From: VXNE01 sp965208745
GTDB lineage: Bacteria > Pseudomonadota > Gammaproteobacteria > Pseudomonadales > Azotimanducaceae
NCBI GenBank assembly: GCA_965208745.1
Contig: CBDBPN010000004.1
Span: forward strand, 1,302,001 to 1,366,000
Length of the DNA: 64,000 nucleotides
Reading direction: 5' to 3'
A model generated the notes under the pieces. It had not been told where the DNA came from and did not search any database. It saw only the letters and a program-made list of their open reading frames with translations. This document shows, in pieces, positions 1 through 8,349 of this stretch. A program made the position numbers and the translations under genes. The stretch's first letter is position 1, and every line of letters starts with the position of its first letter.

Positions 1-1600
1 TGCGCACCTGGATGTCGGTGTAGTCGTAGATAAAGGCCGTGACGGCGCCGCGCACGCGGCCGTCGGCGGCCGTGCCCTTGAGGCCCGCCTCGTAGTTCCA
101 GAGGTACTCCGGGTCGAAGACCGGCGAGTTCGAAACCGAGTTGAAGCCGCCGCTCTTGAACCCGCGGCTGGCGGTGGCGTAGACGAAGAGGTCCTCGCCG
201 AGGTCGTAACCGATGGTGAACTTCGGCGTGAACGCGTCCCAGGATGCCGTGCCGGAAGAGTCCGGCAGCATCACCCCGTTCATGATCGTCACGTGGTCCT
301 TGGTCTCGTCGCTGTAGCGCAGGCCGGCGGTCAGCTTCAGCCGCTCGGTCGGGTTGTAGGCGACCTCTCCGAACAGCGCCCAGGCCTCGACGCCCAGGTC
401 GGAGAGCGGCACCAGCGCCAGCACGCCGCCGAGCAATTCGAGACTCAGGTCCTGCCGCGCGTCCTCGTCGAAATAGAAGTACCCGGCCATCCACTCCCAC
501 GCGCCGGCGCCGGTGTACTCGATGCGCAGCTCCTCCGAGATCGTCCGGGACTCCTCTTCCGAAACCGGCACTACCGAGAGCAGCGGCCGCTCGGTGCCGT
601 CGGCGTCGTAGTCGAGGTCCGTCTCGAAGTGCTTCCAGGCGGTGAGCGAGGTGATCCGGAAGTTCTCGAAATCCCAGGTGAGGCTGGCGTTGAAGCCGCG
701 CGAGTCCATGTCGTTCCTGGAGTCGCTGACCCGGAAGTCGGAACCGTTGACGAAGGGGTCCGGGTCGAACGCGAGGCCGGCGTGCCCCGCGCCCGGGGCG
801 AGGACGCGAGTCGAGACGACGCCGAGCGCGTGGTCCTGCAACTGGTCGTAACGCAGCAGCGCCTCGAAGCGGTCGCTCGGCTGCCACTTGAGCGAGGCGT
901 TGGCGGCGAACATGTCCTCGACGTCGAGGCGTTCGCGGAAGACCGGGTTGTAGGAGTAGTTCTCCTTGTTGTTGTAGACCAGGGCCAGGCGGCCGAAGAC
1001 CCTATCGGAGAACGCGCCCCCTCCCGCAGCCCGCACCTTGCGTCCCGAGAAGTTGCTGACTTCCACGTCGCCCTTGAACGACGTCTCCGCCGACGGCTGC
1101 TTCGTGACGATGTTGATGGCGCCCCCGGTCGCGTTCCGGCCGTAGAGCGTCCCCTGCGGTCCCTTGACCAGTTCCACCCGCTCGACATCCACGAAGTTGT
1201 TGAGCGCCGTCGTGAACCGCGGCGTGTAGACGCCGTCGACGTAGATCGCCACGCTGGAGTCGGCGCCCACGGCGATGATCTCGTTGCCGACGCCGCGCAT
1301 GAAGATGTTGGATCCCCCGGCGGAGACGTTGTTCGCCGTCAGGCTCGGCGCGAAGCGGCCGAGGTCCGCCACGTCGTCGAGGATCGCCTGCTCGAGCCTC
1401 TCGTCGTCGAAGGCGCTCACCGCCACGGGTACCTCGTAGAGGTTCTCCTCGCGCTTCTGCGCCGTGACGACGATTTCCTCCAGCGCTTGCTGGCCGTGGG
1501 CGACGTTTCCGGCCAGCAGCAGGGTTGGCAGGGCGAGCGCGGGCAGCCAGCGGATGCTGCGGGCGTCTCGCCGCGAATAGATGGTTTCGAGAGCTTTCAT
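1..1600 (-). CDS. TonB-dependent receptor, C-terminal part outside window
   Basis: Outer-membrane TonB-dependent receptor, read leftwards from ATG at 1600-1598; about 533 residues lie in the window and the last barrel strands run off the left edge. A cleavable signal peptide is followed by a TonB-box-like EEIVVTAQKRE. The plug has the usual motifs (MRGVG near residue 100, VERVELVKGPQGTLYGRNA near residue 150) and the barrel ends in the window with DYTDIQVR. The start frame and the frame at the window edge agree, so I see no frameshift. The 150 bp between it and the divergent GGT1 gene should hold both promoters. The substrate is unknown; neighbouring peptidases suggest peptides, by inference only. 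Confidence 0.9.
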   Translation of the reverse strand, partial: MKALETIYSRRDARSIRWLPALALPTLLLAGNVAHGQQALEEIVVTAQKREENLYEVPVAVSAFDDERLEQAILDDVADLGRFAPSLTANNVSAGGSNIFMRGVGNEIIAVGADSSVAIYVDGVYTPRFTTALNNFVDVERVELVKGPQGTLYGRNATGGAINIVTKQPSAETSFKGDVEVSNFSGRKVRAAGGGAFSDRVFGRLALVYNNKENYSYNPVFRERLDVEDMFAANASLKWQPSDRFEALLRYDQLQDHALGVVSTRVLAPGAGHAGLAFDPDPFVNGSDFRVSDSRNDMDSRGFNASLTWDFENFRITSLTAWKHFETDLDYDADGTERPLLSVVPVSEEESRTISEELRIEYTGAGAWEWMAGYFYFDEDARQDLSLELLGGVLALVPLSDLGVEAWALFGEVAYNPTERLKLTAGLRYSDETKDHVTIMNGVMLPDSSGTASWDAFTPKFTIGYDLGEDLFVYATASRGFKSGGFNSVSNSPVFDPEYLWNYEAGLKGTAADGRVRGAVTAFIYDYTDIQVR

Positions 1601-1750
1601 GTCCGGATTCCTCCACGCGAACGAAGCCCGACTTGCGTTCGGAAACGACGCGCCGATCCGGCCCTCCCCTCAGTTCGGGCGCGGCGCCCGACGAACTCAT
1701 CGCCTTCCCCGAGCTAACATCCGCCGTCGGACAGGCAGGGGCTCGGTGAC

Positions 1751-3472
1751 ATGATCGACACTACGGGACGGACGGCCGCGTTGACCTGCGCGGCGTTGCT
1801 CGCGGCCTGCGCGCCTTCGGACGAGGCCCCCCGCGAAGACGCGCGACCGGGACAGGTCGACAAGGGTATGGTCGTCGGCACTACCGGCGCCGCGGCGGTG
1901 CAGGCGGGCGTCGACATCCTGAAGGCGGGCGGCTCGGCGATGGACGCCGCCCTGGCCACCGCGATGGCGCAGGTGACCCTCGCCGCCGGGAGCTGGGTGA
2001 GCTTCGCGGGGATCATGACGCTCGTCTACTACGACGCCGAGACCGACACTGTCTACAACATGAACGCCTCGTACAACACGGTGGCCGGCGAGGACGACCC
2101 CATGACCATCCCGGGCGTGGACATGGACGACATCCTGTCCACGAAGATCCACCCGTCCGGCCGCGCGACCCTGGTGCCCGGATTCATGAAAGGCGTGGAA
2201 GCGAGCCATGCGCGTTTCGGCAAGGTCCCTTTCGCGGACCTGTTCGACGCGTCCATCCGCATCGCGGAGGAAGGCATCCCGTTCAACGCCGGCCTCGTGC
2301 AGAACCTGACATTCCGTTCCAACGTCCTCTCCCGCCGGCCGGAGACCCTGGCGGTGTTCTCACGAGACGACGGTTCCCTTTACGAACTCGACGACACGTT
2401 CCGTCAGCCTGCGCTCGCGGCCACGCTGCGCCGGGTCGCCTCCGACGGCAACGTGGACTATCTCTACACGGGCGAGTGGGCCGAGAAGCTGGTCGCGGCG
2501 GTGCGCGAGGAAGGCGGCCGGATGACCATGGACGACCTCGCGGCCTACGAGGTCCTCTGGAGCGACCCCGTGGTGGCGGACTACGCCGGGCACCAGGTCT
2601 TCTCCCACGGGCTTCCGGCCACCGGCGGCGTCAACACCACCGAGGCGCTGAACGTCCTGGAAGCAGCCGACATCAAGTCCATGGGGCACTACACCGAATC
2701 GCCGGAGGCCCTGTTCTGGCTGACGCAGCTCACGCGCCTGTCCATGGTCGGCTACCTCTTCCCGCATCTCGCCGACGAGGTCCCCGGCGTGGACATGTCC
2801 CTCGAAGGGCGACTCGGCAAGGCCCACGGCCGCGCGCTCTGGGCGGCGCTGCAGGCGGGCGACATCCCGTTCGCGCGTCCCCCGCAACCCGTGCCGGCGC
2901 ACTCCGACACCATCGCCACCGTGGACCAGTGGGGCAACATGCTCGGCATGGTCCACTCCATCAACACCGTGAGCTGGGGCATGACCGGCATCTTCGTCGA
3001 CGGCATCTCCATTCCGGACTCCGGCGCGCACCAGCAGGCCCAGATCGGCGCCGCCGGCCCGGGCGTCCGGCTGCCCGATCCCACCAATCCGGGCATCGTG
3101 ATGCGCGATGGCGTCCCGCTGCTCGCCTTCGGCTCCATCGGCATGGGCCTGCACCAGAAGACCATCCAGGTCCTGCACTCCATCCTGGACTTCGGCTACA
3201 GCCCCGAGGAAGCGGCAAGCGCGCCGGCGTTCGGCTCTCCGGAGTTCACCTCGACGGGGCTCACCGAGCGGACCAGCATCGTGGAAGGCAGGTTCGATCC
3301 GGAGGTCGTGGCCGGCGCCAACGCCATGGGCGCCAACCTCTACGAGGACGACGTGCTCCAGGGCGGCTGGTCCGGCGCCATGATCGACCCCGCCACCGGC
3401 AAGCGCAGCGGCGGCGTCTCGATGGTCTGGGCGCTGACGCCGGCGAACGACAGCCGGCCTGTCGGATATTGA
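1751..3472 (+). CDS. gamma-glutamyltransferase-family lipoprotein (GGT1)
   Basis: 573-residue member of the gamma-glutamyltranspeptidase family (Ntn hydrolases that self-cleave and transfer or hydrolyse gamma-glutamyl groups). The N-terminus has a lipobox, LLAAC with Cys20, so the protein is probably lipid-anchored in the envelope. Family landmarks include VGTTGAAAVQAGVDILKAGG near residue 40, LVPGFMKGVE near 140 and the small-subunit start HSDTIATVDQWGN at 384-396. Counting back from Asp392 as in the E. coli TTHYSVVD motif, the nucleophile position is Ser385 rather than Thr; Thr387 is two residues away. Activity is therefore uncertain. It is monocistronic, converges on the broken glutamine-synthetase-like gene 10 bp downstream, and has a paralogue at 18267-20249 that keeps Thr. 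Confidence 0.85.
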   Translation: MIDTTGRTAALTCAALLAACAPSDEAPREDARPGQVDKGMVVGTTGAAAVQAGVDILKAGGSAMDAALATAMAQVTLAAGSWVSFAGIMTLVYYDAETDTVYNMNASYNTVAGEDDPMTIPGVDMDDILSTKIHPSGRATLVPGFMKGVEASHARFGKVPFADLFDASIRIAEEGIPFNAGLVQNLTFRSNVLSRRPETLAVFSRDDGSLYELDDTFRQPALAATLRRVASDGNVDYLYTGEWAEKLVAAVREEGGRMTMDDLAAYEVLWSDPVVADYAGHQVFSHGLPATGGVNTTEALNVLEAADIKSMGHYTESPEALFWLTQLTRLSMVGYLFPHLADEVPGVDMSLEGRLGKAHGRALWAALQAGDIPFARPPQPVPAHSDTIATVDQWGNMLGMVHSINTVSWGMTGIFVDGISIPDSGAHQQAQIGAAGPGVRLPDPTNPGIVMRDGVPLLAFGSIGMGLHQKTIQVLHSILDFGYSPEEAASAPAFGSPEFTSTGLTERTSIVEGRFDPEVVAGANAMGANLYEDDVLQGGWSGAMIDPATGKRSGGVSMVWALTPANDSRPVGY

Positions 3473-3482
3473 GCGCCTCGGG

Positions 3483-4399
3483 CTACGCCATCTCCAGGTA
3501 ACGGGCCAGTTGCCAGTCCGACACGCCCTCGTCGTCGAGGCCTTCCATAGCTGCGGCAAAGCACTGGGACTCGATGCGGCGGCTGTGCGCGTAGAAGCGC
3601 ACGAAATCCTCTCCCAGAACCGCGTTCACGACCTCGCTGCGCTCGAACCGTTCCACCGCTTCGTCGATGGTCTCAGGCACCCGGCCCAGCGATGCGTCCG
3701 CGTAGGCATCCGACTCGGTCGGCGGCGGCGGTTCGAGTTCGTTGTCGATGCCGTGCAGGCCCGCCCCGATGCAGGCGGCGAGGAGCAGGTAGGGATTCAC
3801 GTCGCCGCCGGCGGTGCGTTGCTCGACGCGGGTCAGCGACGGGCTCTCGGTGACGCAACGGATGGCGTTCGACTTGTTGTCGAATCCCCAGGACAACATC
3901 ATGCCGGTGGAAAAGTAAGGCACGAAGCGGCGGTAGGAATTGACGGTGGGCGCATACATCAACGTGAAGTCCGGCAGGGTGCGGACCAGGCCGGCGACGA
4001 AGTGCCGCATCAGGGCCGACGTCCCGGTTTCCGAGTCCGGGGAATGAAAGGCGTTCTCGCCATCCCGCCACAGCGAGAAGTTCAGGTGGGTGCCGTTGCC
4101 GAAACCGTCCGCGGACAGCTTCGATATGAAGCTCGCATAGACATCCCGCCCTGCCGCCAGCTCCTTGACGGCGTACTTGAAGAGGAACCCTTGGTCCGCC
4201 GCTTCCAGCGCGGGGACGGGCGCCAGGTTGATCTCGACCTGGCCGGGACCGGCATGGGCGACGCGTCGCCCTCCAGGATGCGCCGCGCCGGCACCTTCTT
4301 GCCGCGCGCGATCCCGTGCAGGTCGGCCACCGTCACCGACACGGCGTCCAGCTTATGCTTCCGGATGAATTGCCTTAGAGTGTCCTGTCCGCCGGTCAC
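3483..4399 (-). pseudogene. glutamine-synthetase-family gene, internally deleted
   Basis: The N-terminal piece (GTG at 4399; reading DTLRQFIRKHKLDAV, then VADLHGIARGKKVPA) matches the beta-grasp start of the glutamine synthetase / gamma-glutamylpolyamine synthetase family. The text then jumps, at about 4245-4265, to GPGQVEINLAP in another frame, a motif normally near residue 210. The remainder runs to the end normally (APTVNSYRRF, RVEQRTAGGDVNPYL, stop at 3483). About 305 codons remain against about 450 in the family, so roughly 145 residues including the first metal ligands are missing. Since the ends are intact, a single internal deletion explains both the loss and the frame change. With the PuuD-like gene at 6755-7507 it may once have formed a gamma-glutamyl-amine pathway (inference). 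An ATG at 4471 is an alternative start. Confidence 0.8.
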
Positions 4400-4469
4400 C
4401 GAGCCGCCCGTCCCTCGCGATGGATAGCCGATACAGTACAACCACCGTCGAGCCACTGCGACCGTACCC

Positions 4470-5572
4470 ATGAATCCTGGGCAATTCGAACTCCGCGGCT
4501 TCATTGACGAGGTGTTCGCGCCGGAGCCGGGAGAGCGGGTTCTCATTCTGGTGGACGAGCCGACCGGGCGGACCCCGATGAACCCGGACTGGGAGGCCCG
4601 TTACGCCCTCGCGGAGGATTGGCACACCGCATTCACCGAACTCGGCGAGGAACGGGCCTTCGAGGTGCTGCCGATCCTGCGGCACGCCGCCGCGGCCGGG
4701 CACCACGCCCGCTTCCCGGAACGCGGCCGGCTCGCCGGCCGGGATGTCGGCATCGACGACCTGCTCGACCAAGTCAGTCTCGCGATCGGCATGAACGAAG
4801 TGTCCATGACGTCGGGGTCGGCCATGGCGTCCCTGCGCCGACCGGGCGCCGCCCATTTCCGGGCCGCGAGCGCCCCCCTGTTGCGCAAGGACATGGAAGA
4901 CGCTTGCCTCGCCATAGACTACGAAGCCCTGCGGGAGCGTTGCGCCAGGCTCCAGGCACTGGTCGACAACGCGGTCGCCGCGGAGGTGGCGTTCACCACC
5001 GGCGACCGCTGCCGGTTCGATCTGCGGCATCGCGACCCAGGCGTCGACAACGGCTACCTGCGCCGCGACAAGGCGGGCATGCCCCTCATCAACCTGCCGA
5101 GCGGCGAGGTCTGGTTCACCCCCTACGAAGGCGAGATTCCGGGCGACGAGCCGCGCACCGAGGGCACCATTCCAGTAGCGGCGGAGGACGGTTCCGTGGC
5201 CCTGTTCCGGGTGGAGACGAACCGGGTGGTGGCGGTGGAAGGCGAAGAACCGGCAAGGGACTTCTACCGGCGGATCTTCGACGTGGATCCCATGCGCGGC
5301 AACGTCGGCGAGATCGCCTTCGGCTGCAACCCGGGGGGGCACGGGTCTCGGGGCTCTACATCGAGGACGAGAAGGCCGGTTTCCACTGGGGTTTCGGCCG
5401 CAGCGACTTTCTCGGCGGCACCGTGGGGCCCGCCCATTTCATCGACGAGAACACCGTGCTGCACATCGACAATCCGTACGCGCGGGACTGCCCGATCACC
5501 GTCTCGGCGGACCTGATCGATACCGAGGGCGAGCGCACCCCTGTGCTGCGCACCGGCAGCTACGTCGCCTGA
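4470..5572 (+). pseudogene. M29-like aminopeptidase, frameshifted at a G run
   Basis: Resembles the leucyl aminopeptidase (aminopeptidase T, M29-like) proteins. The reading frame from ATG 4470 is coherent to NVGEIAFGCNPGG at about 5340. The remaining conserved C-terminus (VSGLYIEDEKAGFHWGFG, then GTVGPAHFID) continues in the +2 frame to the stop at 5572. The switch sits on a run of seven G at 5333-5339; restoring one G gives a single 368-residue frame. Either a real one-base deletion or a homopolymer sequencing error would produce this. The gene starts divergently from the glutamine-synthetase-like relic and is followed 8 bp later by the P450 gene on the same strand, so the two may have been co-transcribed. 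Family assignment is moderate; exact peptidase activity is unknown. Confidence 0.7.
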
Positions 5573-5580
5573 TCGGGCCC

Positions 5581-6777
5581 ATGAGCAAGGCCCCGAAATG
5601 CCCGGCGACCGCGGATTGGCAGCCGTACGACCCGGCGTTCCGCAAGGATCCCTTCCCGGTGTACGAGCGCTTTCGCCGCGAATGTCCCGTCGGTTGGGTC
5701 GACGCCTTCGACGGATTCTGGGCCGTGTCCCGCTACGAGGACGTCTTCCGGGTCGCCCTGGACCCGGAGACCTTCTGCTCCTCGAAGGGCATCGCCATAC
5801 CCCCCATGGAGTACGACGGCCGGGCCCTGCCAATGGAGTCGGACCCGCCCGAGCACACCGCCCTGCGCAGCATCCTCGCCCGCGAACTCTCCCGCGACGC
5901 CGTCGCGGCACGCGAGCCCATGCTGCGTCACTGCGCCCGCCGGCTGCTGGCGGAAATCTCGGAAGCAGGTTCGGCGGACTTCAGCGAGCGCTATGCCAAG
6001 CTGCTGCCCACCAACGTCATCTGCCGGCTGCTCGACATCGAAGGCGACGAGGCCCAGTTGCGCGACCTCCAGGCCTAGACCGAGGAGATCGTCTACGAGC
6101 GCCGGAATGCGGCGTCCGCGCGGCGCGCCTCCGACAACATCGTGGCCTTCTTCGACGAGATCATTCCGCGGCGGCGCGCGCATCCCGGGTCCGATTTCAT
6201 CAGCACGCTGCTGGCGGCGAAAGTGGACGGCAAGCCCCTCGGCGACCGGGAGATCATGGATTTCTGCTGGTTCCTGCTGATCGCGGGCCTCGACAACACC
6301 GCCTTCACCATCCGCAACCTGCTGCTGCAGATCAGCGCCAGCGACAGCCTCCGGGAACGGCTGATCCGCGAGCCCGCCCGCATCGCCGAGGCGGTGGAGG
6401 AGGTGTTGCGCCTCTACTCGCCGGTGTGGGGGATCGCCCGCACGGCCACCCGGGACACCGAAATCGACGGCCAGCCCATCGCCGCCGGCGAACGGGTGAT
6501 GATGCTGCTCGCTTCCGCCGACCGCGACGAGGCGAAGTTCCCCGAACCCGACCGGTTCGTGCTCGGCCGCAAACCCAACGTGCACGTGGCCTTCGGGGTC
6601 GGCAAGCACCGCTGTCTCGGCACGCACCTGGCGCGGCTGGAGATCAGGGTCGCCGTCGAGGAGGTGCTGCGCCACCTGCCGGACTACCTGGTCGTCGGTG
6701 AAGTGGGCTGGAACGGCATGGGGCCGCTCCCGGTGAGCTACACGCCGAAAACCATCAATCTGGACGCGACTGCGTAG
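5581..6777 (+). pseudogene. cytochrome P450 interrupted by an amber codon
   Basis: 398-codon bacterial class I cytochrome P450 (heme monooxygenase needing ferredoxin partners, none seen nearby). TAG at 6076-6078 (codon 166) splits it; the frame continues unchanged on both sides. A single C-to-T change from CAG (Gln) would account for it. Downstream motifs are intact: I-helix AGLDNT (Asp238, Asn239, Thr240), the ExxR motif in EEVLRLYSP, and the heme-binding FGVGKHRCLG with Cys345. The position after the acidic I-helix residue is normally Thr; here it is Asn239, as in the cineole hydroxylase P450cin (CYP176A1). The C-terminus overlaps the convergent PuuD-like gene by 23 bp. Alternatives to a dead gene are amber suppression or a base-call error. 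Confidence 0.85.
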
Positions 6778-7507
6778 AAAGGGCAGTCCCCTCTCCCGCC
6801 GCCCGCACCAGATCGTCGAACAGTTCCTGGTCCCGGGGTGGCGGCAGCTTCTCCGGATGCCATTGCACCGCGACCACGTAACCCGGCCCTTCGGATTCGA
6901 TCGCCTCCACGACGCCGTCCGGCGCCCAGGCAACCGGCGAGAACCCTGGCGCCAATTCGCTGACTGCCTGGTGATGGGTGGAGTTCACCTGCCGTGACCC
7001 GGACCCCAGGATCCTCGCGAGCCTGCTGTTCGGCGCGACCTCGAGGTCGTGCCTTTGCGCGAGCACGTCGGCAAGCACCTCGGGACGCGGCGGGTGGCAG
7101 TCGCTGTCGCCGAGCATGTCCTGGTGCGAGGTCCCGCCGAAGGCCACGTTGACGATCTGCACGCCGCGGCAGATGCCGAGCACTGGAACCGCACGGGCGA
7201 CGGCCTGCTTCAGCAGTTCGATCTCGCCGAGGTCGGCCTTGAGGTCCGTCTCGATCGAGACGCCCTCGTCAGCCGCCCCATAAGCCCCGGGGTGTACGTC
7301 GTCCCCGCCGCTGACGATCAAGCCGTCGATGCTCCGCGCGGCGTCGAGCGCCTCCTCGATTCCGAGCTGCGGCAGCAGCACCGGCACACCGCCGGCCGCA
7401 CGAACGTGCTGCGCATAACTGCAGTCGAGGAAATAGACTTCCATCCCGCTCGACATCAGTTCCATCTCGCGGCGCGTGCAGGTAATGCCGATCACGGGTT
7501 TGCGCAT
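6755..7507 (-). CDS. class I glutamine amidotransferase-like gamma-glutamyl hydrolase (PuuD-like)
   Basis: 250-residue cytosolic class I glutamine-amidotransferase-fold hydrolase of the peptidase C26 / PuuD type, which in characterised members cleaves gamma-glutamyl-GABA or related gamma-glutamyl amides. Start MRKPVIGITCTRRE fits the family N-terminus; the frame is open further upstream but lacks family sequence. The nucleophile is Cys113 in LGICRGVQIVN, and the His-Glu pair is in VAVQWHPEK near residue 220; SGGDDVHP near residue 65 is also typical. It converges with the P450 (23 bp overlap) and diverges from the 7621 gene over a promoter region holding a 15-bp tandem repeat. Its likely synthetase partner, the glutamine-synthetase-like gene at 3483-4399, is broken. 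Confidence 0.88.
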   Translation of the reverse strand: MRKPVIGITCTRREMELMSSGMEVYFLDCSYAQHVRAAGGVPVLLPQLGIEEALDAARSIDGLIVSGGDDVHPGAYGAADEGVSIETDLKADLGEIELLKQAVARAVPVLGICRGVQIVNVAFGGTSHQDMLGDSDCHPPRPEVLADVLAQRHDLEVAPNSRLARILGSGSRQVNSTHHQAVSELAPGFSPVAWAPDGVVEAIESEGPGYVVAVQWHPEKLPPPRDQELFDDLVRAAGEGTALSTQSRPD

Positions 7508-7558
7508 CACCGGGCCAGTATAGGCGGACGCACTGAGGGTGTCGGGCAGGGCCGCGTC

Positions 7559-7603
7559 ATAGGACTCGGTCGGATAGGACTCGGTCGGATAGGCTTGGTC
7601 CGA
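7559..7603. repeat. 15-bp tandem repeat in a divergent promoter region
   Basis: Two perfect copies of ataggactcggtcgg (7559-7573, 7574-7588) and a third degenerate copy (ataggcttggtccga, 7589-7603) lie 18 bp before the ATG at 7621 and about 50 bp before the divergent start at 7507. A 15-bp period is not a helical turn multiple. It may be a slipped-strand expansion or a regulator-binding array; I cannot tell which. Confidence 0.8.
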
Positions 7604-7620
7604 TTGGAGCGGTTCGACGG

Positions 7621-8349
7621 ATGACGGTCGCGAAAACCGACAAGGAACGACACGCACGTCGCTTCGGCAACGTACTGCACTTCGCCATCCTGCGCGGCGC
7701 ACCCGGTCTCGACATGCAGGAGGAGATTCTCGGCGCGCTCCCGGCGGCCCTGCCGGATGCGCTGGAAGAGGTCGAACGGGATCGCCAGGCGGTACAGGGG
7801 TTCTGGCCCCTGAATCCCTCGTCCGAGCGCGAGGAACTGATCTGGGCCGAGCGCTACCGCGACCTTCGGGACTGGACGAACGCCGAGTTCACGGCGCAGC
7901 GCGACCCGGGCTGGATCGCCAACCAGGTCGCGCTCATGCAGTCGGGGAAGCTCGCGTTCTATTCCGAGGCACAGGCGGAGGACACCCTGGACGATGCGCC
8001 CCGCCTGACGGGCGCGCGGGAAGACCCGCCCATCGCCGTCCACTGGCTGCAGCTCCGCTCAGAATCGATCGTGCCCAATCTCATCGACATGCCGCAGCAC
8101 GTGCGGAAGCTCGACCGGCTGCTGCGCGACGCGGACCATACCGACATCGCGGTGAAGTACTACGGCGCCCTGACCTCGGCCGGGAGCGACCGGGAGAACG
8201 CGAGCGCCTGGGTGGAGTATCGGGAACTCGCGGCGATGACGACCGCGCTTGCGTTCCTGACCACCGATCCCGCCGCGCGCGGCTGGCGCCGGGAACTCTC
8301 CGAACTCACCGACATCCAACGCGAGTGGTACCTGCTGGAGGCCAAATGA
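7621..8349 (+). CDS. uncharacterised 242-residue protein coupled to the DPP-cyclophilin gene
   Basis: I do not recognise this family. The protein is soluble-looking, acidic and Trp-rich, with no signal peptide or membrane segment. It starts MTVAKTDKERHARRFGNVLHF and ends DIQREWYLLEAK. It is rich in charged helices (LPDALEEVERDRQAVQGFW, then EREELIWAERYRDLRDW) and has a long middle with LPIAVHW-like and QHVRKLDRLLRDADH segments. Its stop overlaps the ATG of the next gene (ATGA at 8346-8349), which implies translational coupling and suggests a functional link to the peptidase-cyclophilin fusion. Start ATG 7621 follows the tandem repeat; there is no convincing Shine-Dalgarno. Codon use looks like the neighbours, so I treat it as real. 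Confidence 0.75.
   Translation: MTVAKTDKERHARRFGNVLHFAILRGAPGLDMQEEILGALPAALPDALEEVERDRQAVQGFWPLNPSSEREELIWAERYRDLRDWTNAEFTAQRDPGWIANQVALMQSGKLAFYSEAQAEDTLDDAPRLTGAREDPPIAVHWLQLRSESIVPNLIDMPQHVRKLDRLLRDADHTDIAVKYYGALTSAGSDRENASAWVEYRELAAMTTALAFLTTDPAARGWRRELSELTDIQREWYLLEAK

Noticed and set aside
7559..7603. CRISPR array
   Set aside because: Units are contiguous with no spacers, only three copies, and there are no cas genes in the window.
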